Below are positions 8,639 through 17,641 of a DNA stretch of 64,000 bases, piece after piece. The notes beneath the pieces are model-generated. The model did not search any database. It was given only the letters and a program-made list of their open reading frames with translations, and had not been told where the DNA came from. The stretch comes from an uncultured Elusimicrobia bacterium (GTDB lineage: Bacteria; Elusimicrobiota; Elusimicrobia; Elusimicrobiales; Elusimicrobiaceae). The position numbers and the translations under genes are program-made. The stretch spans positions 1 through 64,000 of the forward strand of contig CAMZGO010000006.1 of assembly GCA_947306425.1 (NCBI GenBank). Reading direction: 5' to 3'. Numbering within the stretch: position 1 is the first letter of the stretch; each line of letters opens with the position of its first letter.

Positions 8639-9214
8639 ATGAGAATTATTGCCGGTTCAGCGCGCGGGAGAAAGTTGTTTTCTGTTTCAAAGAAACTTCC
8701 CGTAAAGCCGATTTCTGATAGGATAAAACAGTCCGTTTTTGACATTTTGCGTCCCAGAATAACGGGGGCAGTCTTTTTGGATTTATTTGCCGGAACGGGA
8801 AATGTTTCTATGGAGGCCTTATCACGCGGTGTGCTGAAGGCCGTTTTGGCAGAGAAAGAAATCGCCTGCCTAAAAGCTATAAATCGCAATTTGGAACATC
8901 TCGGTTTTGGGGAAAGGGCGACGGTTTTGAAAGCAGATCTTTTAAAACCGCTTGCATGGCTTTCTGCTTATGCCGAGGGGGGAGGTTATGATATTATTTT
9001 CATGGGCCCCCCTTACCGTGATATTAAAAATACACCTTTGTTTTTTACAGGGCCGGTTTTAAAACAAATTGCCGAAGCCAAATTGTTGGCGGGTAATGGT
9101 ATAATAGTTGCACAACATCATAAAAAAGAAACATTTACCTTACCTGAAAATTTGCAAATTATAAGGGAAGAAAAGTATGGGGACACAATCGTCCACTTTT
9201 TACAGTACAAATGA
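8639..9214 (+). CDS. rsmD: RsmD-like 16S rRNA guanine-N2 methyltransferase
   Basis: SAM-dependent enzyme expected to methylate G966 of 16S rRNA. The family start RIIAGSARGRKL is present, followed by KPISDRIKQSVFDIL and the SAM-binding motif DLFAGTGNVSMEALSRG. The catalytic motif, normally DPPY/F, reads MGPPYRD here, so the usual Asp is Gly (codon GGC near 9005). The length (191 aa) is normal. It starts 3 nt after the response regulator and overlaps the next gene by 4 nt, which suggests one transcript from 6911 onward. Confidence 0.88.
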   Translation: MRIIAGSARGRKLFSVSKKLPVKPISDRIKQSVFDILRPRITGAVFLDLFAGTGNVSMEALSRGVLKAVLAEKEIACLKAINRNLEHLGFGERATVLKADLLKPLAWLSAYAEGGGYDIIFMGPPYRDIKNTPLFFTGPVLKQIAEAKLLAGNGIIVAQHHKKETFTLPENLQIIREEKYGDTIVHFLQYK

Positions 9215-9960
9215 TACCAAATAACTATCACGAACTTAATTATTCAAAAATAGCGACTTACCTATTCTGTCCTTTTTTGTACAAAATGAAATACATTGAA
9301 GGTAAAAGGGAGGGTTTAGTAGCGGTAACTTCTTTGGGGGTATCAATTCACAGAACATTGGAAGAATATCATACTTATTCTAATAATCCGGAGGATTTAC
9401 TTGTATATTATAACCGTTGTTTTTTGGGTGCGGGTTATTTTAATGCTGCCGAACAAATGGAGTTCTATCTAAAAGGCAAAAAAATAATTGAGGATTACGC
9501 CAAACGTGAACAATATCGTGAAAGTGAAATACTCGGTTGTGAAAAAGAATTTATTTTTGAACATCAGGGCTGGAAATTCCGCGGCAAAATTGACCGGTTT
9601 GAAAAATTACCTGACGGTTCTTATCATGTGATTGATTATAAAACAGATGCCAGAATAAGTGATGATTTTGATGTTCATAAGTCCCTACAACTTGCTTTAT
9701 ATTCCATTGGCGTAAGGCGTGCTTGGGGCAAAAATCAGGGTAAAGCAAGCATTTATTTTGTGGCTTTAAATAAAATATTTTCAATTCCCTTTGAAGATGT
9801 AAATGACGATATCATTTTAGAAAAGTATATAGAAATCGGCAACAAATTGGAAGGGACGGACTTTCCGCCTTGCACGAGGTCCTGTGCACAATGCTTAATG
9901 CGTATGCGTTGCCCGCATTCAATACATCCGGAGCGCCATATAAAGTTTAAAAAGTTATAG
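9211..9960 (+). CDS. Cas4/RecB-like PD-(D/E)XK nuclease with Fe-S cysteines
   Basis: Probable single-strand DNA exonuclease of the RecB/AddB/Cas4 group. Visible residues are an N-terminal Cys (C20, LFCPFLYK), H47 in SIHRTLEEY, D128 in GKIDRF, D142-x-K144 in VIDYKTD, a QLALY motif, and a C-terminal set C221, C225, C228 and C234. The four cysteines, one N-terminal and three or more C-terminal, match the 4Fe-4S arrangement of this group. No CRISPR array or cas gene is nearby, so this is a repair-type homologue rather than a CRISPR Cas4. It overlaps rsmD by 4 nt. Confidence 0.85.
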   Translation: MIPNNYHELNYSKIATYLFCPFLYKMKYIEGKREGLVAVTSLGVSIHRTLEEYHTYSNNPEDLLVYYNRCFLGAGYFNAAEQMEFYLKGKKIIEDYAKREQYRESEILGCEKEFIFEHQGWKFRGKIDRFEKLPDGSYHVIDYKTDARISDDFDVHKSLQLALYSIGVRRAWGKNQGKASIYFVALNKIFSIPFEDVNDDIILEKYIEIGNKLEGTDFPPCTRSCAQCLMRMRCPHSIHPERHIKFKKL

Positions 9961-9968
9961 GTTATCTT

Positions 9969-11735
9969 ATGAAAAAGTTTATTTTGGGTATTTTATTAGG
10001 GATTTTGATTGCCGTTGTTACAGTTTCCTTTTTTAAAAAACAGGATGGTGATGGTACTGCCTTGCAAAAACCCGCTCCGACCGCTTTAAGTAAAATAAGG
10101 AATAATCAGGCAAAACCTATAAATAATATTCAGGAAAAATTTCAGCAAGCGGCCGCTAAGTTAATGACCGCAAAAAGCCCTCAAGATATGTTGAGTGCAC
10201 TTGAAGATATCATTAAAATTCGCCCGCAAGACCCAAATTTATATGCATTAAAAGCGCAGCTCCTTCAGAAACAAGGTAATTTAGCGGGAGCATTGGAAGC
10301 ATTAAATAAAGCAATTTCAATAGAACCTAAAAATCCCAATTATTATCAACTTCGTGCGGAGACGGAATTTACTTTACAAAATTATCAGGCGGCGGAACGG
10401 GATTTCACTGTAGCTGCCCAGCTTTCCGGCAAAGCAGATAATTATTATAACCGTGCAATAACTAATTTAAATTTGGGCAATTATCAGGCGGCAAATCAGG
10501 ATTTTAAAACTGCCCAAAAACTCTATAAACAGGAAGGCAATTTAGGGGCATCAAAACAAACCCAGAATATAACTAATGTTTTATCAAAAGTTATGCCTAA
10601 AGCAGCAGTCCCGCAAACTAATGTAAAACAAACCACGACGGCACCAAAACAACAAAGTAATAAAGAAATTGACAAGGAAGTTACAAGTAAAATTTCCCAA
10701 TCTTTAAAACATTTTTCGCAAAGCGAGACTTTGTCCCAGTTCAAGGATTTGTTACCAAATCACGGTGAGGGTTTGCCGGATTTTGAAGATATCGTAGCAG
10801 AACAAAGCACTAAAGCACCGAAAATTAAAAAACAGGATTTAATAAAAGGCACAGCTTTGGAAAGTATACAGAAAGCAAAAAAACAAATTGCCCAAAAGGA
10901 CTTTGACGGTGCAAAGCAAATATTGGATAAGGCTATTTCCGAGAATCCGGAAAATGATTCTTTATATTACAATCGCGCACAGGCAAATTATCAGCAGGGC
11001 AATTATCAGGAGGCTTTTCAGGATTTAAACAAAGCATTGGAATTAAACCCTAAAAATTACCAAGCGGCCTCAAGTAAGGGGGATTTGTATCAGGCGATGG
11101 GGCAGACAGAAAAAGCTAAAAAAGCATATCAAGAAGCCGCCCAAACAGCTGAAGAAGCCGGAAATAAAAAAGGTGCCGAGGAAGCTAAAGCCAAGTATCA
11201 GTTATTAGAAGGAAAAGAAATTACCGCCAAAACAAATCAACGCCTTGCCGAAGCAGCAAATGCTTATTATAAAAAAGATTACGACACAGCCGCAAATATT
11301 TTTAATCAAATTTACCGGGAAAATCCTAATGCCGATAATGCCTTTAATTTAGGTTTGGCATATCAAGGTCAGGGTAAAACTAAGGAAGCAAATCAAATGT
11401 TTTCCGTCGCAGCAGAACAAAAACCACAAGACATAAACACCCAAATGCTTGCAGCGCAAACTGCGGTGCAGCTTCAAGATTTTAATTCCGCCGCTCAATA
11501 TGTGGAAAGGGCTAAAAAGATAGATTCAACCAACCCTGATATTTGGGCTTTATCTGCACAAATTAATAGTAATAACGGTGATTTTGACAGCACAAAACGT
11601 GATTTACAAAATGCTTTAGACGGTTATGATAAAAAACTTTCTGAAACCACTGAAGAAACGGAAAGGCAAAGAATAGAAAGTCAGGTTAAAGAAATTAATA
11701 ACTATTTACAACAGTTGGAGCAAGCAGGAAAATAA
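9969..11735 (+). CDS. Membrane-anchored TPR-repeat protein
   Basis: A 588-aa protein with an N-terminal signal anchor (about 4-22) and at least two blocks of tetratricopeptide repeats. One block spans roughly 55-200 (PNLYALKAQLLQKQGNLAGA, PNYYQLRAETEFTLQNYQAA). The other spans about 300-540 (DSLYYNRAQANYQQGNYQEA and later units). A Gln/Thr/Lys-rich, low-complexity linker separates them. It probably acts as a periplasmic or membrane scaffold. It lies between two RecB-like genes with gaps of 8 and 3 nt, so it is in their operon; a role in nucleic-acid work is only suggested by position. Confidence 0.82.
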   Translation: MKKFILGILLGILIAVVTVSFFKKQDGDGTALQKPAPTALSKIRNNQAKPINNIQEKFQQAAAKLMTAKSPQDMLSALEDIIKIRPQDPNLYALKAQLLQKQGNLAGALEALNKAISIEPKNPNYYQLRAETEFTLQNYQAAERDFTVAAQLSGKADNYYNRAITNLNLGNYQAANQDFKTAQKLYKQEGNLGASKQTQNITNVLSKVMPKAAVPQTNVKQTTTAPKQQSNKEIDKEVTSKISQSLKHFSQSETLSQFKDLLPNHGEGLPDFEDIVAEQSTKAPKIKKQDLIKGTALESIQKAKKQIAQKDFDGAKQILDKAISENPENDSLYYNRAQANYQQGNYQEAFQDLNKALELNPKNYQAASSKGDLYQAMGQTEKAKKAYQEAAQTAEEAGNKKGAEEAKAKYQLLEGKEITAKTNQRLAEAANAYYKKDYDTAANIFNQIYRENPNADNAFNLGLAYQGQGKTKEANQMFSVAAEQKPQDINTQMLAAQTAVQLQDFNSAAQYVERAKKIDSTNPDIWALSAQINSNNGDFDSTKRDLQNALDGYDKKLSETTEETERQRIESQVKEINNYLQQLEQAGK

Positions 11736-11738
11736 TTT

Positions 11739-13283
11739 ATGGAAACAACTTCATTAGTACAGCAACTTTATAATACTTTCAGCGCAGGCAGAACCCCATG
11801 TAAAGAAGATTTACCTGCCGGTAAAATGTATCAAATTTTGGAAGACCCTTTTGGGGTTTGGTGCCAATTCCATGCACCTGCAGAAGAAGCTGTAGAAGAA
11901 CCCAATCTGTATGAACATTTGCGCGGTAAAACAGATAAAACCATAAGAGACCATTGGATTTTGAAACATTGTTCTAACCCTGTAGTTATGACCGGTACTG
12001 AAAGTGAAAAATTTTTAAACACTTTGCAAGCGATGCAAGACGGTGCAGGCGGAATAATCGGCGGGAATTTATGGGATTTACGCCAAAATGAAGGTGTTTA
12101 CGGCGGTGTAAATTTCCTTTTAAAAGTGGATAAAGGGCAAAGTATTTTTGGCAATTATCATTATAAAATAGTACAACTTAAACGTGCCGGCGAAATGAAG
12201 GAACATTATGCTTTACAGACGGCACTTCTAAATCAAATCTTAACGGCTATACAAGGCTATGATGCCGGGGAAGCTTTATTTATTTTTAAAGCAAAAGAGC
12301 AGATTTTGACTTGCGCGCGTGTTTTGGAACGTGCCCAAAAAGCAGGGGCGCTATATCAGTCTATAAGAAGGGGGGAAATTGTTCCTGAAGCTAAAAAACC
12401 GCCAAAGGCCGCATTGGCCCCTTGGCGTGTTTATGCAAATAAATATGTTTTTGATAAACATGATTTGATTTTAATTCCCCACTTGAATAATACTATGCGT
12501 GCAATTTTGCGGTCAAACAATATTAATACTTATGATGATATTGTTGCCGCCGGTTTTGAAAAAATAAAACTACTTTTATCGGACCCCGCTTACCCTGAAA
12601 ATACCCCCGTTTTAACTTATGCTCATGCTTTGGCTTTTATTAAAAATAAACCTGTTTTACGTGCAAGGGGTAAATTCCCGCTGCCTGTTAAAAAACGTAA
12701 TTTATATTTTGATTTTGAAGCAACGGAAACATTTAAGGAAAATAATATTTCCTTTATTTATTTAATCGGAATATGGGATAAAGAAGAAAATAAATTTATT
12801 TCGTTTATTGCAAAAGAAGAAAAGGAAGAAGAAATAATCTTCAAACAATTTGCCGACTATGTTGCAAGTTGCGGCACTGATGTCGCGCTTTATCATTGGA
12901 CGGAATATGAAGTTAAAAAAATGAAAGCCCTTCAAAATAAATACCCAAATATTAAAGAGAGTTTGCAAAAACTCGTTGCCGCTTGCGTGGACCTTAAAAT
13001 TGAAGTGGAAAAATCTTTTTATTTACCGTCGCCCAGTTTATCTTTAAAGGCCGCCGCGCCTGCTTTGGGTTTTAATTGGCGCCAAAAAGACTGCGGAGCT
13101 ATGGATAGTATGGTTTATTTTACCAAGTGGCTTAATACGGGTGATGAAGCCGCACTTAAAAAAGTTTTGATGTACAACGAAGATGACTGTATCGCCATGC
13201 TTAAAGTTGAACTTGCATTGTGTGATTTACAATCCCGTGGCGAAGTATTGGAAATCCCCGAAGTTTTACCTTCTTATAATTAA
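11739..13283 (+). CDS. TM0106-family protein: degenerate RecB-like domain plus RNase H-like domain
   Basis: A 514-aa protein with the family order: RecB-like nuclease fold (about 30-220), helical/HhH-type linker (about 240-310) and RNase_H_2-type 3'-5' exonuclease-like domain (about 320-500). The second domain keeps its acidic residues: LYFDFEATE (D325, E327) and YNEDDCIAM near the end. In the first domain the expected metal-binding acids read as amides: GVNFLLKV (N125) and IVQLKRA (Q146, K148 retained), so that site looks inactive. The role is unknown; it may be a structure-specific nuclease or a DNA/RNA-processing factor. It is the last gene of the 9.2-13.3 kb run. Confidence 0.78.
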   Translation: METTSLVQQLYNTFSAGRTPCKEDLPAGKMYQILEDPFGVWCQFHAPAEEAVEEPNLYEHLRGKTDKTIRDHWILKHCSNPVVMTGTESEKFLNTLQAMQDGAGGIIGGNLWDLRQNEGVYGGVNFLLKVDKGQSIFGNYHYKIVQLKRAGEMKEHYALQTALLNQILTAIQGYDAGEALFIFKAKEQILTCARVLERAQKAGALYQSIRRGEIVPEAKKPPKAALAPWRVYANKYVFDKHDLILIPHLNNTMRAILRSNNINTYDDIVAAGFEKIKLLLSDPAYPENTPVLTYAHALAFIKNKPVLRARGKFPLPVKKRNLYFDFEATETFKENNISFIYLIGIWDKEENKFISFIAKEEKEEEIIFKQFADYVASCGTDVALYHWTEYEVKKMKALQNKYPNIKESLQKLVAACVDLKIEVEKSFYLPSPSLSLKAAAPALGFNWRQKDCGAMDSMVYFTKWLNTGDEAALKKVLMYNEDDCIAMLKVELALCDLQSRGEVLEIPEVLPSYN

Positions 13284-13335
13284 GTTTTTATTTGTAGCCC
13301 TAATTTTGAGATTTTTTCGTCTTATAAAATTTCAC

Positions 13336-13364
13336 TTGACTTTTTTTTTTGTTTTTTCTAAAGT
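13336..13364 (+). promoter_or_regulatory. Promoter of the pilin-like gene at 13398
   Basis: TTGACT (13336-13341) and TAAAGT (13359-13364) are separated by 17 bases of almost pure T. A GAGG ribosome site at 13388-13391 then precedes the GTG start at 13398. Confidence 0.7.
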
Positions 13365-13397
13365 ATTAATATAAATTATATTTTTGTGAGGTAATTT

Positions 13398-13880
13398 GTG
13401 TTAAAAAATATTATAAAAAATCAAGGTTTTACTTTAATTGAACTTATGGTTGTAGTTTTGATTATCGGTATTTTGGCAGCAGTTGCCTTACCCCAATATC
13501 GTAGAGCTGTTGATAAATCAAAATTTTCAGAAGCATTTAACACATTGCGTGCAATATATAATGCCCAAGAAATGTGTAGATTAGCAAGGGGTGATGATAG
13601 TAATGAATGTAATAAAATGCAAAATCTTTCGTTAGAATTCGATAATATGGATACTTATGGTTTTGATACAAAAGATTTCTATTATAGTACTAGTGGTTCT
13701 GGAATTTTTGCACCGATTGCTTGGTTTAAGAAATATGATGTTTGTATATGTATAGATGATAATGGAAAATTTGTTGGTAGCAATGAAGGCTCACAATGTG
13801 GTGATAATAGTGTTACTCCATATAATATTTTAGAGATGTTGGGTATAGAAGATGTAGGAGCTGACTGTTGGATGTGTTAG
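13398..13880 (+). CDS. Type IV pilin-like protein (orphan)
   Basis: A 160-aa prepilin with a short leader and the prepilin-peptidase site G10-F11, followed by [20 protein letters not shown]. Glu5 of the mature protein (E15) is present, as is the long N-terminal helix. The C-terminal half has Cys pairs that probably form disulphides, as in pilin D-regions. The start is GTG with a good GAGG site. No pilus ATPase, platform or peptidase gene is nearby, so it stands alone and may be a minor or alternative pilin or pseudopilin. Many scattered pilin-like genes are, as I recall, a trait of Elusimicrobium. Confidence 0.92.
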   Translation: MLKNIIKNQGFTLIELMVVVLIIGILAAVALPQYRRAVDKSKFSEAFNTLRAIYNAQEMCRLARGDDSNECNKMQNLSLEFDNMDTYGFDTKDFYYSTSGSGIFAPIAWFKKYDVCICIDDNGKFVGSNEGSQCGDNSVTPYNILEMLGIEDVGADCWMC

Positions 13881-13891
13881 TATTTTAAAAC

Positions 13892-13925
13892 AAATATATC
13901 CCTCTAGTATTATAGGGATATATTA
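13892..13925. terminator. Bidirectional terminator between the pilin gene and dnaJ
   Basis: AATATATCCC pairs with GGGATATATT around a roughly 14-nt AT-rich loop. It lies between the pilin stop (13880) and the dnaJ stop (13941), so it could end both convergent transcripts. T-tracts are short on both sides. Confidence 0.6.
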
Positions 13926-13940
13926 TAAAATATTAGACCT

Positions 13941-15074
13941 TTACAAAAACCAGCCAAATAATTTGTCAAATAAACCTTTTTTCGTCGGTTTAACTTGTTC
14001 GTCAAAAGTCTTTGCAAGTTCTTCCAAAAGTTCTTTTTGGCGCGGTGTAACTTTTTTTGGCACTTTAATGTTAAGTACAACACGCATCGCACCCTTTTTG
14101 TTTGCGCGCTCTAAAACCGGCATACCTTGCCCGTCAAGTGAAAGAACGCTGCCGTCGGTTGAGCCTTTTGGGATTTCCACAGTCAGTTCTTCTTTCATTA
14201 AATTTTGAACTTTAATTTCGCCGCCTAAAACCGCTTGCGGGTAAGAAATTTCTGCGTTCAAAATTAGGTCATTTCCGTCGCGTTCAAAAATTTTGTGCGG
14301 CTTGACAGCAACTTGTAAATATAAATCCCCATAACCGCCGTCATTTGTGCCGATATCGCCGCCGTTAGCGACGCGCAAAACGCTGCCTTCTTTTATGCCG
14401 GCAGGGAGTTTAACTTTTAAAGTATTTTTCTTTTTTGCGCGCCCGCTTCCGCGGCACGCTTTACAGGGGCGCTCTAAAATTGTGCCTTGACCGCCGCAAT
14501 CAGGGCAGGCTTGGCGCATAGAAAAGAAACCTTGGCTAAATTGAACAACGCCCGAACCTTTACAAGTGGGGCAAGTTTTTGTTGATGAGCCTTCTTCCGC
14601 GCCTGTACCGTGGCAGACGTCGCAAGTATCAATGCGGGTGTAGGAAACTTCTTCTTCTATGCCGGTATAGGCCTGCTCTAAAGTAACTTCAACTTTTTGC
14701 TGCAAATCATTACCGCGGCGGGCGCGTTTGCGTTTCGCGCCGCCAAAACCGCCGCCAAATGAGCCGCCGAACATATCGCTGAAAACTGAACTGAAAATAT
14801 CTTCAAAACCGCTAAAACCGCCGCTCTGAAACCCCCCAAAACCTGCCCCGTTATTTACTGCATCGGCGCCGTAATTATCATAAATTTGTCTTTTTTTAGT
14901 GTCAGATAAAACCTCATAGGCCTCATTAATTTGTTTGAACTTTTCTTCAGCCTCTTGTGAGGGGTTACGGTCCGGGTGGTATTTCATTGCCAAACGCCGG
15001 TATGCCGTTTTTAATTCTTGAGCGCTTGCATTTCTGTTTACGCCTAAAGTTTCATAATAATCTGCTTTTGCCAT
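13941..15074 (-). CDS. dnaJ: Chaperone DnaJ (Hsp40)
   Basis: Co-chaperone that stimulates DnaK ATPase activity. The J domain has the HPD motif (YHPDRNPS, about 32-38). A Gly/Phe-rich region follows at about 75-110. The four zinc-binding repeats are [24 protein letters not shown] and CKACRGSG. The C-terminal substrate domain completes 377 aa, a usual length. It is last in the hrcA-grpE-dnaK-dnaJ order, separated from dnaK by a hairpin. Confidence 0.97.
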   Translation of the reverse strand: MAKADYYETLGVNRNASAQELKTAYRRLAMKYHPDRNPSQEAEEKFKQINEAYEVLSDTKKRQIYDNYGADAVNNGAGFGGFQSGGFSGFEDIFSSVFSDMFGGSFGGGFGGAKRKRARRGNDLQQKVEVTLEQAYTGIEEEVSYTRIDTCDVCHGTGAEEGSSTKTCPTCKGSGVVQFSQGFFSMRQACPDCGGQGTILERPCKACRGSGRAKKKNTLKVKLPAGIKEGSVLRVANGGDIGTNDGGYGDLYLQVAVKPHKIFERDGNDLILNAEISYPQAVLGGEIKVQNLMKEELTVEIPKGSTDGSVLSLDGQGMPVLERANKKGAMRVVLNIKVPKKVTPRQKELLEELAKTFDEQVKPTKKGLFDKLFGWFL

Positions 15075-15097
15075 AATTACACACTTAACATAAATAA

Positions 15098-15122
15098 AGC
15101 CCCTGCGTTTGCAGCAGGGGCT
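15098..15122 (-). terminator. Hairpin between dnaK and dnaJ
   Basis: AGCCCCTGC (15098-15106) pairs perfectly with GCAGGGGCT (15114-15122) around a 7-nt loop. On the minus strand the stem is followed by TTTATTTA, a weak T-tract. It may partly terminate or stabilise the hrcA-grpE-dnaK transcript so that dnaJ is made in smaller amounts. Confidence 0.7.
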
Positions 15123-15132
15123 ATTTTATAAC

Positions 15133-17007
15133 TTATTTACCATCTACTACTTCAGCTTCAACAACATCATCTTTTTTTGCTTCGCCTTGCGGGTTTTCCT
15201 GTGCTTGTGCACTTGCTGCGCCGTTGGCGGCATTACTTTGCGGGTTTGCTTTTGCTTGGGCCTCTTTATAAATAATTTCCCCAAGTTTTTGGCTTGCCGC
15301 TAAAGCTTCGTCTTTTGCCTTTTTGATGCGTTCTGTGTCGTCTGTTTTGACTGCTTCTTTAAGTTCGGAAAGAGCCTGATCAATTTTAAGGCGTTCTTCT
15401 TGGCCGATTTTATCGCCGTGTTCTTTTAATGCTTTTTCAGTAGAATAGAGCACGGTATCTGCCTCATTCTTAGCTTCAATTCTTTCCTTAGTTTTCTTGT
15501 CTTCTTCGGCAAATTTTTCCGCTTGTTTTACGAAGTTATTAACTTCTTCTTCGCTTAATTTATTTGGGGCGCTGATAGTAATGTGTTGTTCTTTATTTGT
15601 ACCCAAATCTTTTGCGGAAACTTTTAAGATACCATTTGCGTCAATATCAAAGGTAACTTCAATTTGCGGAACGCCGCGCGGGGCTGGCGGAATGCCGTCA
15701 AGGTCAAATTTCCCGAGTGGAACATTGTCTTTTGCCATAGGGCGTTCGCCTTGTAAGACATTAACTGTTACTGCCGGCTGATTATCTGCCGCAGTTGAAA
15801 ATACTTGTGTTTTTCTGACGGGGATTGTGGTGTTTCTGTCAATAAGTTTTGTCATAACACCGCCCAATGTTTCAAGCCCGAGTGAAAGAGGGGTAACATC
15901 CAATAAAAGAATATCTTTTACATCACCCGTCAGAACACCGGCTTGAATTGCGGCACCGTCTGCTACGCATTCCATAGGGTCAATACCGCGTTCAATTTTT
16001 TTGCCAACGTGTTTTTCAACATATTCTTGCACGATAGGCATGCGGGTAGGACCGCCGACCATAATGATTTTATCAATATCGTTCATTGAGAGTTTACTGT
16101 CACTTACAGCCCTGTCTATAGAAGCGCCGCAGCGTTCAACTGTAGGGCGGACTAAACTTTCAAGTTTAGCACGTGAGAGTTTTGTTTCTAAGTGTTTAGG
16201 ACCGTTTTGGTCAGAAGTAATGAAAGGTAAGTTGATATCTGTTTCCATTGTGGTGGAAAGTTCAATTTTTGCTTTTTCTGCAGCATCTTTCAAGCGCATC
16301 ATGGCTTGTTTATCGTGTGCTAAATTGATACCGTTTGTTTTCTTAAAATCATCAACTAACCAATCAATTATGGCATTATCCATATCAGTTCCGCCGAGTT
16401 TCGTATCGCCTGAAGTTGCAAGTACGTCAAAAGTACCTTCTTTACCCATTTCCATGATCGTAACATCCAAAGTACCGCCGCCGAGGTCAAAAACTAAGAT
16501 TTTTTGGTCGCGCCCTGTTTTATCAATACCGTAAGCGAGAGCAGCAGCCGTAGGCTCATTTAATAAGCGGACGACTTCAAGACCTGCAATTTTACCGGCA
16601 TCTTTTGTTGCTTGTCTTTGGTTGTCATTGAAATAAGCAGGAACGGTAATAACTGCTTTTTCAACGGTTGTACCCAAAAAGGCTTCGGCATCTTTTTTAA
16701 CTTTTTGTAAGACGAAAGCTGAAAGTTGTTGGGGGGTAAACTCATGCCCACGTAAATCAAATTTATAATTTTCACCCATGCGGCGTTTAAAGGCGGTTGC
16801 TGTGCCTTCCGGGTTTAAAACGGCTTGTTTTCTGGCCGGTTCGCCTACTAAGCGCTGCCCGTCTTTTGTAAATGCTACATAAGAGGGAAATGCTTTCCCG
16901 CCAATAGAATTACCTTCCGCTGAAGGGATGATGGTTGGCTTTCCGCCTTCCATAACGGCTGCTGCCGTGTTTGATGTTCCTAAGTCAATACCAATAATTT
17001 TAGACAT
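15133..17007 (-). CDS. dnaK: Chaperone DnaK (Hsp70)
   Basis: ATP-dependent Hsp70 chaperone. The N-terminus [17 protein letters not shown] is the phosphate-1 motif, followed by [38 protein letters not shown] and VGGPTRMP. The substrate-binding domain follows after about residue 385 with the linker [11 protein letters not shown]. The C-terminal tail is low-complexity, rich in Ala, Gln and Asn, and ends in charged residues ([10 protein letters not shown]). At 624 aa it is standard. It starts 18 nt after the grpE stop. Confidence 0.98.
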   Translation of the reverse strand: MSKIIGIDLGTSNTAAAVMEGGKPTIIPSAEGNSIGGKAFPSYVAFTKDGQRLVGEPARKQAVLNPEGTATAFKRRMGENYKFDLRGHEFTPQQLSAFVLQKVKKDAEAFLGTTVEKAVITVPAYFNDNQRQATKDAGKIAGLEVVRLLNEPTAAALAYGIDKTGRDQKILVFDLGGGTLDVTIMEMGKEGTFDVLATSGDTKLGGTDMDNAIIDWLVDDFKKTNGINLAHDKQAMMRLKDAAEKAKIELSTTMETDINLPFITSDQNGPKHLETKLSRAKLESLVRPTVERCGASIDRAVSDSKLSMNDIDKIIMVGGPTRMPIVQEYVEKHVGKKIERGIDPMECVADGAAIQAGVLTGDVKDILLLDVTPLSLGLETLGGVMTKLIDRNTTIPVRKTQVFSTAADNQPAVTVNVLQGERPMAKDNVPLGKFDLDGIPPAPRGVPQIEVTFDIDANGILKVSAKDLGTNKEQHITISAPNKLSEEEVNNFVKQAEKFAEEDKKTKERIEAKNEADTVLYSTEKALKEHGDKIGQEERLKIDQALSELKEAVKTDDTERIKKAKDEALAASQKLGEIIYKEAQAKANPQSNAANGAASAQAQENPQGEAKKDDVVEAEVVDGK

Positions 17008-17025
17008 AATTTGTTCTCCTTAAAT

Positions 17026-17640
17026 TTATTCTTTATCTTTATTTGTTTCATCATTTTGTGCTTTGCCTTCTTTTGATTCTGCCGTCTTACAAACAACTAC
17101 TTGGGCCGGCCTGATGATTTTACCGTCAAGTTCCACTGCCTTTACCAGTTCTTGCAAGACCTTGCCGTCATCTTTAGCCGGGCAAGGCACAGTTGTGATA
17201 ACTTCTTGGGTCATTGGGTTATAGGGCTTACCTAAGCCGTCTAAAACCTTTAGGCCTTGGGCTTTGAATGATTTTTCTACTTCTTCCATAATCATTGTAA
17301 GCCCGTGTTTTAAATGTTTTAAGTCAATACTTTCTTTACTAAACTCCCCCTTTGCTTTGAGTAAATTGTCATACATCGGCAAAAGTGCTTTTAGGACCTC
17401 CGCTTTACCGAAAGAAATCAGTAACGGCTTTTCTTTTTCCATACGCTTTCGGTAATTTTCAAAGTCGGCTTGAAGGCGAACAAGTTGCTCCAAATAATTT
17501 TTTGATTTGGCTTTTTCTTCTTCAAGTGCTTTGTTGTTTATAGTTTGGGGTTCCTGCTCTTGCGCTGCGTCTGTTTGAAGAGGCTCCCCCTCTTCAACTA
17601 GTTCTTCTTCCAGTTCCTCTCTAAGTTTCTTTTTTGACAT
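17026..17640 (-). CDS. grpE: Nucleotide exchange factor GrpE
   Basis: Dimeric exchange factor that releases ADP from DnaK. A long acidic N-terminal segment (1-45) precedes the coiled-coil helix with LVRLQADFENYRKRMEKEK, the family signature. The C-terminal beta domain follows (GKPYNPMTQEVITTVPC, DGKIIRPAQVVV). Length 204 aa. It starts 1 nt after hrcA and lies between hrcA and dnaK. Confidence 0.95.
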   Translation of the reverse strand: MSKKKLREELEEELVEEGEPLQTDAAQEQEPQTINNKALEEEKAKSKNYLEQLVRLQADFENYRKRMEKEKPLLISFGKAEVLKALLPMYDNLLKAKGEFSKESIDLKHLKHGLTMIMEEVEKSFKAQGLKVLDGLGKPYNPMTQEVITTVPCPAKDDGKVLQELVKAVELDGKIIRPAQVVVCKTAESKEGKAQNDETNKDKE

Positions 17641-17641
17641 G

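Noticed and set aside
8849-8874. Internal changes in rsmD suggesting a pseudogene
   Set aside because: The frame is intact, with normal length and a conserved SAM motif; only the DPPY Asp is changed.
9211-9960. CRISPR-associated Cas4
   Set aside because: No array, repeats or other cas genes occur in the window. The protein fits general RecB-like nucleases with Fe-S cysteines.
12762-12968. Minus-strand small Phe-rich frame
   Set aside because: It is a shadow of an A-rich coding stretch in the TM0106-like gene, with no start signals.
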